Assembly (NCBI RefSeq): GCF_003071065.1 | Contig: NZ_QCXX01000003.1 | Coordinates: forward strand, 326,687 to 390,686 | DNA length: 64,000 nt | Source of the DNA: Sphingobacterium athyrii | Lineage (GTDB): Bacteria > Bacteroidota > Bacteroidia > Sphingobacteriales > Sphingobacteriaceae | Direction: 5' to 3' | In this document: positions 35,391 through 44,780 of the stretch, piece by piece | Layout of the letters: every line of letters begins with the position of its first letter | Numbering within the stretch: the stretch's first letter is position 1 | The notes under the pieces: generated by a model | Told to the model about the DNA's origin: nothing | The model's database searches: none | The model's input: only the letters and a program-made list of their open reading frames with translations | Translations under genes and position numbers: made by a program

Positions 35391-36470
35391 ATGAAGACAC
35401 AATATATCTATTTTTTCATACTCCTATTATTTATGTCCTGTACAGAAAAAATCGAGTATGTTAACCCTACTTGGGTACAACAGCTATTACCAGTGAATAG
35501 CACGCAAATTAAAATTGATTATTTTGACAATGAGACCGTGCAGGAGTTTAGCTGGGTACAGCGGGAGGGAGCTACCTACACCTTAATTCTGGGCATTGAC
35601 GAGAATTTTGGCAATCCAATTCGATATGAAGTGGGAGCAAAAGCCAGCTATAAAATTCCCAATCAAGAATTTTTGGATGATCTGAAAAAACTAAATCCAG
35701 CGTTTAAAAATTCAGGCCGATTTTTTTGGAAGCTAGAACAGCGAAATCAAGGAAAAGTCGAAAGCGTATGGCGCTATTTTGATGCTTTGGTTTCAGTATC
35801 CAGCTTTGTCGACCCTCGGGATCAAGAACATTACAAGGCATTGCAATTTGTCTTGCCCGGAGGCAAACTTGTTACCATGATGTCTGAGAATCTCAGGGCA
35901 ACAGTATATTCGGATGGCACCAAGTTACCGCTACCTCGAAAACTAGCACCAGATGACAGTCCAGCTGCCGTTCGGAATATTGCAGGTGGATTTTATTCAT
36001 GGGGCACAGTGGTCCGTGATGAAGCCATCGCAAGGGAGAAAACCCTGGCTGGCGAAAATATTCAGGGCATTTGTCCCGATGGCTGGCATGTTCCTGCGTT
36101 TGCAGAGTGGAAAGAAGTCATCAATTACCTCGGACCAAACTCAGGCAATAAAGTCAAAAACCCACAGTTCTGGATTCAAAATGGGTCGATTACCGATGAG
36201 GTCAAATTCAATATTGTGCCCTCGGGATTTTATTGGAATGAAGGACTTTCATTTCTCACAGATCCGGGAACAATGTGTGGATTCTGGACCTCGTCACCAG
36301 CCTTAAAAGGATATCAATATTCCTGGGAAACACTTTCAGCGGACCGTACTGGTGAGGCGTCAGCTGTCATTATTTACAACGATCCCGGTAATCCAGATAT
36401 CAATACACAATCGAGGAGCAGCGCAGGTGGAGGCAACTTTCACTATAATGTACGTTGTATTATGAACTAA
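35391..36470 (+). CDS. Surface lipoprotein with FISUMP-type C-terminal domain (SusE position)
   Basis: 359 aa from the ATG at 35391, which begins a lipoprotein signal 'FFILLLFMSCTEKIE'; the longer ORF from 35325 overlaps susD and lacks a signal. N-terminal about 130 residues are an Ig-like domain like SusE. The C-terminal half is a Fibrobacter-succinogenes major paralogous domain: 'MSENLRATVYSDGTKLP', 'GICPDGWHVPAFAEWKEVI', 'GFWTSSP' and 'NFHYNVRCIMN'. Probably a surface glycan-binding protein with a lectin-like module; the fusion is unusual in a SusE-like slot. Confidence 0.75.
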   Translation: MKTQYIYFFILLLFMSCTEKIEYVNPTWVQQLLPVNSTQIKIDYFDNETVQEFSWVQREGATYTLILGIDENFGNPIRYEVGAKASYKIPNQEFLDDLKKLNPAFKNSGRFFWKLEQRNQGKVESVWRYFDALVSVSSFVDPRDQEHYKALQFVLPGGKLVTMMSENLRATVYSDGTKLPLPRKLAPDDSPAAVRNIAGGFYSWGTVVRDEAIAREKTLAGENIQGICPDGWHVPAFAEWKEVINYLGPNSGNKVKNPQFWIQNGSITDEVKFNIVPSGFYWNEGLSFLTDPGTMCGFWTSSPALKGYQYSWETLSADRTGEASAVIIYNDPGNPDINTQSRSSAGGGNFHYNVRCIMN

Positions 36471-36486
36471 ATTTAAGATAGCCATT

Positions 36487-36921
36487 ATGAACTATAAAAT
36501 ATATATCAGTTTCGTTTTCATTAGCGTAAATCTGTTTTTCTCCTGTAAAAGCGACAATGAATTTTATGAGGTCGGCTTTCAGCCGACTATATTGCTCAAA
36601 CCGGTGGCAGATTCACTGGTTATATTGGATAAGAATAATCCAAGTATGTTGGTCGAATTCGAGTATTTTTCAAAAAGACCCTATATAGATTACAACCTTC
36701 TTCTTGCTGTAGACCCCACGTTGACCACTGAAAGAAAAGTGATATCTGCCGGAGTAGGAGAGAAATACTTTCTGACCCATTTTGTTCTGGACTCACTGAT
36801 GAATACCATGCATTTCAAGCCTGGTGAGCAAGCAGCCATTTACTGGAAAGTAGAAGCTAAAAATTCCGAATTCAGTACGACCGATGAGATTCGCCGTCTG
36901 AAAGTACAACGGTTTAAATAA
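36487..36921 (+). CDS. SusE-like small surface lipoprotein
   Basis: 144 aa. Lipobox 'FISVNLFFSCKSDNEF'; mature part is a single Ig-like domain ('FEYFSKRPYIDYNLLLAVDP', 'AAIYWKVEAKNSEFS'), resembling the N-terminal domain of SusE/SusF proteins but without further binding domains. The length is well below typical SusE. Last two bases overlap the next gene's region (TAATG at 36919-36923), so translation is coupled to the SGNH gene. Glycan binding at the surface is inferred. Confidence 0.6.
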   Translation: MNYKIYISFVFISVNLFFSCKSDNEFYEVGFQPTILLKPVADSLVILDKNNPSMLVEFEYFSKRPYIDYNLLLAVDPTLTTERKVISAGVGEKYFLTHFVLDSLMNTMHFKPGEQAAIYWKVEAKNSEFSTTDEIRRLKVQRFK

Positions 36922-37577
36922 TGATTAACAATAGTGAAAAAATGACAACTATCAACAGAAAGTATATCCGACAGATACTTATATTATTCGCAAGCTCAGT
37001 TTTACTGACGGGGGTCTTAACAGGTTTTAAATGGATTTCCGAACAGGACGACGACAAAGTACAGATTGTCATGTTTGGGGATTCGATCACCAAAGGTGGT
37101 GATTGGATAGCATTATTAGGAAGGGGAGACGTCAAAACCAGCGGCTTCCCGGGGTTTACCACCTCACATCTTGTCTGGCTATTAAAGGAAAACGTCATTG
37201 ATCTGAAGCCCCGTGTATGTTTTCTCGAGGGCGGTATCAATGACATAGGCGTAGGGATCCCTTTGGATCGAACCAAGAGCAATTACCGTACACTCATCGA
37301 TGGACTGCTGGAACATCAGATTATTCCCGTCGTCCAGTCGATCCTCTATCAGCGGGATAATCCAGAGAGCAAGATCCAGGTAGATAGCATGAACAGCTAT
37401 TTGAAAGCCTATTGTCAGAGCAAGGGAGTTTACTATTTGGATATAAACGCCAAGCTTAGTTCTTCTACAGGTCTCAAAGCGCAATACACGATCGATGGCA
37501 CCCATATCAACCAGGATGCCTATGAGATTTGGGCAGCGGAAATCAAGAACCTTTTAGATTCCAGATTAAAGTATTGA
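36921..37577 (+). CDS. SGNH/GDSL-family esterase
   Basis: 218 aa. N-terminal signal/anchor ('YIRQILILFASSVLLTGVL'), then block I 'IVMFGDSITKGGDW' (nucleophile Ser), block III 'FLEGGINDIGVG' (Asn) and block V 'IDGTHINQDAY' (Asp-x-x-His). These are the four SGNH catalytic blocks. It probably removes acetyl or other ester groups from the glycan in the periplasm or at the surface. The ATG at 36921 overlaps the preceding stop; an in-frame ATG at 36942 is the alternative. 18 bp upstream of the next PUL gene. Confidence 0.85.
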   Translation: MINNSEKMTTINRKYIRQILILFASSVLLTGVLTGFKWISEQDDDKVQIVMFGDSITKGGDWIALLGRGDVKTSGFPGFTTSHLVWLLKENVIDLKPRVCFLEGGINDIGVGIPLDRTKSNYRTLIDGLLEHQIIPVVQSILYQRDNPESKIQVDSMNSYLKAYCQSKGVYYLDINAKLSSSTGLKAQYTIDGTHINQDAYEIWAAEIKNLLDSRLKY

Positions 37578-37595
37578 GCTCATTAGACGTTTTTT

Positions 37596-39347
37596 ATGAT
37601 ACGATTAACCCTTTTCAAGCTCGGAATGCTGGTTCAATTACTATTAGGTTGGACAGCTTTAAGCGCAAACATCATCAACGTAACCGAGTTTGGAGTGATA
37701 CCAGATGATGGGCAAGACGACCGTCAGGCTTTACAGTTGATTTTGGATTCCCTCAAAGACGGAGATAAGGTATATTTTCCGTCAGGTACCTATTCATTTT
37801 CATCGGCTTTGAGACTCTCCGGTAAGATTGGTATTGAGATCTATGGTAGCATTGGTACGAATACGTCCACACTTATGGCTACCGGATTTGATCCTTTCAG
37901 TTCCAAGGTTAGCTGGACGAGTTTATTGGAGGTCCGAGACTGTAAAGACCTTGTCATACGCGACCTTTTTATTGACGTTGATAAGCCCGTCAGTATCAAT
38001 GGTACGATCGCCGATATAGGCAACAGTTTTGAAGGAAATTTCTATATACTCGACCTTTTACCTGAATTTGCTGAGTACGCAAGCCGTTTAGCCGATCTCA
38101 AGATCATGCATCAGCTCAGCTATGATGCAGATGGAACACCCAATTATCATATTTCCACCCATTTTGAACTTGCGAATGGAAACTATCCCCGTATAGAAAA
38201 GCTAGGCACACTACGTTTGAAAATCTATAATGATCATGCTAATAAGCTCACTAGAGGTGAACATATCAATCTGAGACTAAAAATTACGGGAAATCCCTGT
38301 TTTAGTTTTTTAGGTGTCAATACATTAACAATACGAGATATTACCATCTGGCAATGGCCTGCTTTTGCGATGTACGTATCAGACCTAGCAGACAGTCGTC
38401 ATCGATCCAGCGATATGACACTACAACGTATTCAGATGAAACCAAAGCCCACATCTGGGCGTTTAATGTCCATTAGCGCAGATGGCATACATGTAGCCTC
38501 TATGTCGGGTACGTTTAAGGCCGAACGCTGTGAATTTGTTGGATTGGGCGATGATGCCATTAATATACACAGTCGTTTGTGCACTATCGGCAAGATCAGT
38601 GCTGACTCGGTTTTATTGATCAATGGTTGGACGAAAGCTCCCGTCGAAGATGATTGGGCCTTCAAGGATGATATTATCGAATTTTTGGATGGCAAGACGG
38701 GCCTGCCAAAGGGCAAGTCAAAGGTGAGATTTCGTGACAAGGGACATTATCAATTACAATCAATTCCAAAGAATATCTGTGTAGGCGATTTCGCTGCAAA
38801 AGACACACGTACACCATCGACCATTATACGGGATTGTATGGTTTCAAACAGTCGTGCCCGAGGATTTGTGGTCCAGTCCAATAAAGTTGTTGTTAGCAAT
38901 AATAAGATATGGAATATTTCGGGACCAGCTATATTATTGTCCTGCGATATGGATCGTTGGTTTGAAGCAACGACGGTGAAGAAGGCATTAATAACGGGTA
39001 ACAGGATAAATAACTGTGGCAAATACCTCAGGTGGGGTGATACCCTGACAGGTTATGGCGCCATAGCCGTTAAGACAGGGCATGAGATAGGAGGGATTGA
39101 TAAGCCCGCTGGTGTACATCGTAATATAACCATTCGAGCAAATACGATCAGCGACTGTGCAAATTCAGCAATCTTTGTATCTTCGACTGATGGTGTTAAA
39201 ATATCAAAGAATCGAATCGAGAATAGCAGCCATGGTTCCAGTATTCCATATTACGGAAATTATGCTATTTACCTAAAAAATTGTGTCAATGATCAGGTTT
39301 TTGACAATAGCTTTAATCAGGTAAAGAAATTATTAGGAAAGGATTGA
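37596..39347 (+). CDS. Secreted right-handed beta-helix protein, probable glycosidase (GH110-like?)
   Basis: 583 aa. Signal peptide 'MLVQLLLGWTALSANIINV', then the pectin-lyase-fold start 'FGVIPDDGQDDRQALQLIL' and 'VYFPSGTYSFSSAL'. The helix core contains 'CEFVGLGDDAINIHSR', whose adjacent Asp pair is a probable active site, and many N-x-I/V turns ('VVVSNNKIWNISGPAI'). The architecture is compatible with GH110-type alpha-galactosidases, but that assignment is tentative; it could also be another beta-helix family. It is the last PUL gene. Confidence 0.7.
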   Translation: MIRLTLFKLGMLVQLLLGWTALSANIINVTEFGVIPDDGQDDRQALQLILDSLKDGDKVYFPSGTYSFSSALRLSGKIGIEIYGSIGTNTSTLMATGFDPFSSKVSWTSLLEVRDCKDLVIRDLFIDVDKPVSINGTIADIGNSFEGNFYILDLLPEFAEYASRLADLKIMHQLSYDADGTPNYHISTHFELANGNYPRIEKLGTLRLKIYNDHANKLTRGEHINLRLKITGNPCFSFLGVNTLTIRDITIWQWPAFAMYVSDLADSRHRSSDMTLQRIQMKPKPTSGRLMSISADGIHVASMSGTFKAERCEFVGLGDDAINIHSRLCTIGKISADSVLLINGWTKAPVEDDWAFKDDIIEFLDGKTGLPKGKSKVRFRDKGHYQLQSIPKNICVGDFAAKDTRTPSTIIRDCMVSNSRARGFVVQSNKVVVSNNKIWNISGPAILLSCDMDRWFEATTVKKALITGNRINNCGKYLRWGDTLTGYGAIAVKTGHEIGGIDKPAGVHRNITIRANTISDCANSAIFVSSTDGVKISKNRIENSSHGSSIPYYGNYAIYLKNCVNDQVFDNSFNQVKKLLGKD

Positions 39348-39478
39348 CCTATAATAACACTGCGAATGTGGTTTATTTAAAGAAAGGATATGCGCCAGTT
39401 GGGAAGTTTATTTTCGAAAGGGAAAATTCTATTGCTATGAGAAGGCTATTGAAAGGAGTTAACAAAGAATCTAAAATT

Positions 39479-39922
39479 ATGAATTTAAGGGAAGCTAAAG
39501 TAGAAGATATACCGCAAATACAGGTAGTAAGAAATGCTGTAAAAGAAAATACACTATCAGACCCTAGTCTGGTAACGAATCAGGACTGTGAAGATTTTAT
39601 TACAAAGCGGGGCAAGGGTTGGGTATTTGAAATTGATAACAGCATAATTGGTTTTTCAATTGTCGACCTTATCGATAATAATATCTGGGCCTTATTTGTA
39701 CATCCTGACTATGAGAAGAATGGAATAGGGAAACAGCTGCATGATATCATGATTGACTGGTACTTCTCAAAAACAAAAGAAACAATCTGGTTGGGGACAG
39801 CACCCGGAACAAGAGCAGAAGCATTCTATAGAAAAGCAGGATGGACGGAGATAGGCATACATGGCATGGGAGAAATTAAATTTGAAATGCTGTTTGAAAA
39901 ATGGCTGGCTATTCGAGTATAA
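39479..39922 (+). CDS. GNAT-family N-acetyltransferase
   Basis: 147 aa from the ATG at 39479; the ORF is open from 39344 but upstream codons are not GNAT-like and the paralogue at 51862 starts here. 'ALFVHPDYEKNGIGKQLHD' is the acetyl-CoA loop, with 'WLGTAPGTRAEAFYRKAGW' as the C-terminal GNAT motif. Substrate unknown. It is about 65 % similar by eye to 51862-52311. 39348-39478 may be the end of an unrelated gene. Confidence 0.85.
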   Translation: MNLREAKVEDIPQIQVVRNAVKENTLSDPSLVTNQDCEDFITKRGKGWVFEIDNSIIGFSIVDLIDNNIWALFVHPDYEKNGIGKQLHDIMIDWYFSKTKETIWLGTAPGTRAEAFYRKAGWTEIGIHGMGEIKFEMLFEKWLAIRV

Positions 39923-40013
39923 TTAATTTGGGTATTGAAGAGCTTTCAAAACGGCCACCATGCGGTTATAATATTGCTGAAACAAAAACAGCCTAGCGAA
40001 TTAAAAATAAGAA

Positions 40014-40255
40014 TCGAGCAGCAGGCTTCGCAGAAATTGGAAGAGGCCGGGTTGAATGTTTCGGAGATTCGTGAGCGCGCGATCTCGAATTTTAGCTAGG
40101 GGAGGAACTTATCTGTTATAGCTGGGGTAGAGATCAGTAGGTAGGTCCAATCATTTTTCTCGTTATTCACAAGTCCGTTAATGAGGCCTTTATGCAAAAT
40201 GAGAAAGCATAGATAGCTTAATAATTTCTAGTTGAACCTGACTTTTACCATGAAC
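40014..40255. repeat. Merged fragments of the HD-hydrolase and MBL-fold genes
   Basis: 40014-40120 nearly repeats the 3' end of the HD gene at 60066-60170 (shared 'CAGAAATTGGAAGAGGC' and 'TTTTAGCTAGGGGAGGA'). 40155-40255 repeats a middle piece of the MBL gene near 60595-60700 ('ATTCACAAGTCCGTTAATG'). The two genes are adjacent in the same order at 60 kb, so this is a copy of that locus with about 430 bp removed. Confidence 0.75.
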
Positions 40256-40268
40256 AAAGACAAGTAGA

Positions 40269-41615
40269 CTATTCACTCAGCTTCATCTTTACCGCCATGA
40301 TATGTTTGCAGAGCCCTCTATTCGTCCTGTTATTCGTAAACCAGGTACAGGTACATTGCAGATCATTACCTCTACCGACGACAATATAACTCAGGTCAGC
40401 ACTGCCTTTCACTTCAGCCCTAATACCATTTTTGTCATTCTGCAGGAGTCGCACAGCATCTCCATCAAACAACTTAATTGCATTTTGCAACCTTGGATTA
40501 AAGCGTTTTAAGCGTGAAAGCTTAAAGGGAAGCTTTCTGTAAAAATAATTGTTGTTTAATAAATCGTAACCCAATAATCCCATACTGGAAAGTGAGGCCT
40601 GCATAGTTTCCATTGTCCCCAGCTGAATGTCATGTTCTATTGAAACTAGCGTGGGTTGAAAAACCTCATTGGTTTTAAAATAATTATTGATGCCCAAAAG
40701 CCATTCTTCTGGCAGTTGAACCAGTAGGTTTTCGATATGCTTACTTTCACCGGAAAATCCCCGGTATACCCCATCCGAAAGTAAAAACAGCATTTGTATG
40801 TCCTTGAAGTCAAGTATTACCGCTGTACTTTGCTGATCTTCGTGTTTATAGAAGGAAATACTGTCTATATGCACCAATAGGTTTTCAAGTAGATTGAGCC
40901 TGTGAACACCACCTATCTTTAAACTATTGGGTTTGGCAACGGCGGAAAAAGTATAGCTGCTCCCAGATCTAAATAAAAAGTACTCGGGCTTAACCGCTGT
41001 TTTAGGTATGGCTTTAAAGAGTTGCAAGGCTTCAATTTTGTTCAATTTAAAAGCAAGCTCCATTTGCGCTAAGTAGACCTGGACATTTCCTAATCCTTTA
41101 ATCCAGCGATCAGGCAAACTCACTTTTTTCTCGGTACTCTCCGTGCGCGCAGTAATGACCTTCAGCTCATTGGCACCTACGCCAACGATCAACTTATCTG
41201 TCCGGCCGACGGTATTGAAAGCCCGGATCGTCAGATCGTTAAAGTCAACATTGGTACAGCCCGATTGAATAAACTCTCCGTCAATTCCTGTTTGCTGTAC
41301 GTCAATGCGCGCGTAAACACTGTTACAGGATGAAAAAGCTTCAAAATGAAGCTGACCATTACCGACAGAAACGATCGGATCCCGCATATTGATGCGCTGA
41401 TCTGGGCTAATCGCAAAATGGGAGCGTACTGTTTTACCGAGTGTACTTAAACATTTTGAAGCGACAAATGAATTGATAATGTTGCCATGAAAGAAGCAAG
41501 GAACCTGATTGTCCTGCTCAACTTCAGAACAATGCGCTAGGATAAACGATTTATCCCGCCCTTCCATAGCGATCGTAGAAGTATGTTGATACTGATATTC
41601 AAAGTCTACATTCAT
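40269..41615 (-). CDS. SWIM zinc-finger protein
   Basis: 448 aa. The C-terminal SWIM motif is CxC...CxH: 'LQCTCTWFTNNRTNRGLCKH'. The N-terminal about 390 residues contain beta-rich and helical segments without a named domain. SWIM domains mediate protein or nucleic-acid contacts through zinc. Its start overlaps the stop of the upstream large gene by ATGA (41615-41612), so the pair is translationally coupled. Such SWIM/large-protein pairs are known next to MoxR-VWA genes, which are not present here. Confidence 0.8.
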   Translation of the reverse strand: MNVDFEYQYQHTSTIAMEGRDKSFILAHCSEVEQDNQVPCFFHGNIINSFVASKCLSTLGKTVRSHFAISPDQRINMRDPIVSVGNGQLHFEAFSSCNSVYARIDVQQTGIDGEFIQSGCTNVDFNDLTIRAFNTVGRTDKLIVGVGANELKVITARTESTEKKVSLPDRWIKGLGNVQVYLAQMELAFKLNKIEALQLFKAIPKTAVKPEYFLFRSGSSYTFSAVAKPNSLKIGGVHRLNLLENLLVHIDSISFYKHEDQQSTAVILDFKDIQMLFLLSDGVYRGFSGESKHIENLLVQLPEEWLLGINNYFKTNEVFQPTLVSIEHDIQLGTMETMQASLSSMGLLGYDLLNNNYFYRKLPFKLSRLKRFNPRLQNAIKLFDGDAVRLLQNDKNGIRAEVKGSADLSYIVVGRGNDLQCTCTWFTNNRTNRGLCKHIMAVKMKLSE

Positions 41616-44278
41616 TTGCGTTTTACTTTACTTAAAAATGCCTGATTTGCTTCCTTATTAAGTTGGGCCGAAACCTCTACATAATAAGTGACTAATTTCT
41701 TGCTGTTTATAGGGAGCCGCTCACCATCAAGGTGTTCTAGGGTCTTTTCTAAGCATAATAACTGGAACTCTTTGACCTGCTGTGAAACAAAAGGACGATC
41801 TAAATATTCTATAAACCTATTAACAGGTGCATATCCGCCGGCAATTAGTTTGCCGATAGCATGAGCAAGGTAAGAAAGATCCCTTTTTCTATCTATCAGT
41901 GAAAACTGAATATATTCTGCGGCAAGATCCCTCGAAATTTTCTTTTCAAACAATAAACAAACAGCAATATATAGCCATCCGCTACCATGTATCTCAAGGC
42001 GTTGATCCATCAAAAACTGCATTGGGTAGAGGCAGTGTTCCATTTTCCTTACTTCATTTCCCGAAGCTGTATCTGGGATATACCGACATAGCAGCGGACC
42101 AATGTATTGTGGAGTTAAACTGAGTTGAAAAGCAATGGCCTCCCGAAATGCCGTTGAAAAAGGCGCTGTATTATAAAAGAGTGGGGGATAATATTTGGTT
42201 TCTTCCCTTTTAAACCAACTATAATTCCAATTATGTTCCAGCAACATCCTGTGCCAGGTTGAGTATTCGTTTTTGTCAATGATAATTTCGAATGAAATCT
42301 CAAATGGGGTAGCGACAGCCGGATAATTTTTGGCCGCTGTATTTTCAAATTCCGGAAATATATGATCCAGCTGTTTGATCCGTGTTACCTGCGTCCAGAG
42401 TGCCAATACATCCGCTGTGGGTTTAACCTCGTCTGTAGCTCCTAAATAGTATTGTATTGCTGCAGCATAATTGCCCTTTAAGGTCTTCACAAGGCGAATG
42501 GTCTCTTCATCTGTTTGTTTATATAACAGTCTATTACAGGCCACGATCAGATCTTCCATTTCAATAGCTACCTTTTTTTGCTCATACGCGAGCAGGCGTT
42601 TTACCAGTACTTTAGGGTGCAGATAAAATGGGCGGTGACTCGGCGTGGACAGAAATGGCAAGCTGTTGTTACTTTTGAGCTTTTGCTGCATCCAATCCAG
42701 CTTGTGCTGTGTAAAGGGAATGCTGTCATTTTCATCGCTTGATTTTTCCAGATTATCATCGCCAATCCAATAATGCATAAAATTAGCGAAAAAGCCCATG
42801 TAGTCAATATCCCAAAACCGGCTGAACAGCTGCTTGCAATAGGGTTTTAATTGTTTTTTGTAGTCTTTAGGGATATCGTTCTGCAACTGATTCAGCCCTT
42901 CGAGGAAGAGGTCGAAATCTAAGGCAGACTTCGTTCTGATGAAATCACCGATCTGAAATAACAGAGCATCCCAGGTCGAAGGAATCGTGACCTGTTCGAG
43001 TTGTTCTGCCTCCTCTTCAAAAGCGGCGTCCGCTTTGTGGGGAGTCGCATGCGCTAAGCCGAGAATTTCGAGGGTCTTGAGTTTTAAATTACTATGGTGC
43101 GGTTCAACGAGATCTTTCAGTATTTCCGGGTCAGCCTGTCCCACTAAAAGTTGGGCGCCTTTTTCCTGTACTTTTGAATCAGTCTGGAGTAGCAGCATGG
43201 ATAGCTCTGTGGAAATGTCAAGCGTGCTATATTCTTCTTTTTTCAGAATGTGATCGAGGATATCCAAGCACAGCAGCAGTGATTTTTCTATTTTCTCCTT
43301 TGGGAAAATAGTACTCACATGATCAATAAATCCATTTTCATCAAAACCATCCATTTTATAGATTGTCTTGATCTGTTTGACCGAAAAATTTATAAGGCTG
43401 GTATTACCGGTATTTAGTAGCGAAAACAAGAGCTGTTGCTGCTGCAGATAATCATATTGTGTGGTATTAAACAAGCTCAACAGTCGGATATGCCAATCTA
43501 AGTGTGGTTTCTTCCAGTTGTTGAGCAGCGATTCCATTAAACAGGGAATAATAGCACGGTCAAATACATAACCCTTCTCCTGCATGATCTGTATAACTTC
43601 CGTCCAATATTCAGTCACCTTTTTACACACAAATCCCTCACGGGCTTTCCATTTAGAAATGTCGAGCACAGGAATCTCATATTTGTGGAATCGAAGAAAC
43701 ACCTTGTCGATGGCATCCGGATTTGTCAATAAAAAATCAGCTTCCTCTTCCGTATCTCTGTCAAACATTGTTAGCGTAAACAAACGAGTAACAAAATAGC
43801 TTTCATCAAAAGCGATCCAACCTTGTTCGTAAAATGCCCATAGTACCTTGAAATCAATACCGCGGAATCGGTCCTTTTGTGATGCCTTAACTATTTTACC
43901 TAGATAGTCGGACGGGAATAGCTGATAAAAAGCCAGTAAGGGTTCTACACCAATAGCAGGATTGTTTAGGTAGGAGGTTAACGGGCTCCAACGCCATTCT
44001 CCTTTTAAGTATTCAATCTTTGCGATGTCCTCGAATTGGCGGGTACAGGCGATAAGTGCAAAATTTAGCGTGGCATAAACCCGTTTACGGTTCTCATAAA
44101 AATCAAGTCGAGCCATTACATCTAAGCTATGGCCATCCTTTTCTAAAATATCGCGATCAATATCCAACGAATGCAAGTATTGTATAGTTGCTGCACGTTC
44201 ATCGGGATTCAGCACTTTACATTGATTTAGCACTTCTACCCAATTTTTGTCTTTGATATACTTTTTGAGTTTATTCAT
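41612..44278 (-). CDS. Large helical-repeat protein, DUF6493-like
   Basis: 888 aa from the ATG at 44278 ('MNKLKKYIKDKNWVEVLNQ'); the ORF extends to 44395 but upstream residues look non-coding. The whole length is alpha-helical repeat-like ('LLSLFNTTQYDYLQQQQLLF', 'EKGAQLLVGQADPEILKDL'). Its pairing with a SWIM protein supports the DUF6493 assignment. No enzyme motif seen. Likely a scaffold in a complex with the SWIM protein (inference). Confidence 0.65.
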   Translation of the reverse strand: MNKLKKYIKDKNWVEVLNQCKVLNPDERAATIQYLHSLDIDRDILEKDGHSLDVMARLDFYENRKRVYATLNFALIACTRQFEDIAKIEYLKGEWRWSPLTSYLNNPAIGVEPLLAFYQLFPSDYLGKIVKASQKDRFRGIDFKVLWAFYEQGWIAFDESYFVTRLFTLTMFDRDTEEEADFLLTNPDAIDKVFLRFHKYEIPVLDISKWKAREGFVCKKVTEYWTEVIQIMQEKGYVFDRAIIPCLMESLLNNWKKPHLDWHIRLLSLFNTTQYDYLQQQQLLFSLLNTGNTSLINFSVKQIKTIYKMDGFDENGFIDHVSTIFPKEKIEKSLLLCLDILDHILKKEEYSTLDISTELSMLLLQTDSKVQEKGAQLLVGQADPEILKDLVEPHHSNLKLKTLEILGLAHATPHKADAAFEEEAEQLEQVTIPSTWDALLFQIGDFIRTKSALDFDLFLEGLNQLQNDIPKDYKKQLKPYCKQLFSRFWDIDYMGFFANFMHYWIGDDNLEKSSDENDSIPFTQHKLDWMQQKLKSNNSLPFLSTPSHRPFYLHPKVLVKRLLAYEQKKVAIEMEDLIVACNRLLYKQTDEETIRLVKTLKGNYAAAIQYYLGATDEVKPTADVLALWTQVTRIKQLDHIFPEFENTAAKNYPAVATPFEISFEIIIDKNEYSTWHRMLLEHNWNYSWFKREETKYYPPLFYNTAPFSTAFREAIAFQLSLTPQYIGPLLCRYIPDTASGNEVRKMEHCLYPMQFLMDQRLEIHGSGWLYIAVCLLFEKKISRDLAAEYIQFSLIDRKRDLSYLAHAIGKLIAGGYAPVNRFIEYLDRPFVSQQVKEFQLLCLEKTLEHLDGERLPINSKKLVTYYVEVSAQLNKEANQAFLSKVKRK

Positions 44279-44398
44279 ACGGTTAATTAAATATTCAAAA
44301 ATATCATAAATCTGATGCGCTCCTATAAAAAATATTTTTTTCTTTGTGATAACTATAAGCATAACCTGTAAGCATTTTATACTCAATGCTGTCAAACT

Positions 44399-44780
44399 AT
44401 GTATGGCTTGGGGTCTAAAGCCCTACACAGAGCATGCGAGGTATCTCTGCTGAGCACCTCAGTTTGGTATTATAAGCACAATAGACGCGATGACGGTCCG
44501 TTACGCCTTCGCATAAAAAGCATTGCTGAAACACGTGTCCGTTACGGTATAGAAGGGATAGATGCCAAGGAAAAAATTGAAGTCTGGAAGGTGGAATACA
44601 ACACCTTCAGACCTCACAGCTGTTTAGGAGATTTGACACCGGAAATGTTTATCGGGCGGATACGTAACAGAAGAATAATTCAATGAGATTATTTGATACT
44701 TATTGCATGAAATTTTTTAAATCGAAGGCTCCGTCCATAACGATATAAAAATTTAATCAAAAATTAGTGGAGGTCAGATA
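44399..44780 (+). mobile_element. IS3-family remnant with internal deletion
   Basis: ORF 44399-44686: the first part is the start of an IS3 OrfB transposase ('ALHRACEVSLLSTSVWYY', 'LRLRIKSIAETRVRYG'), which then jumps into its very end ('VWKVEYNTFRPHSCLGDLTP'). The DDE catalytic centre is gone. The non-coding tail to 44780 matches 24165-24283. Confidence 0.8.

Noticed and set aside
39344-39478. N-terminal extension of the GNAT at 39479
   Set aside because: The paralogue at 51862 starts at the equivalent Met and the extension does not look like part of a GNAT domain.
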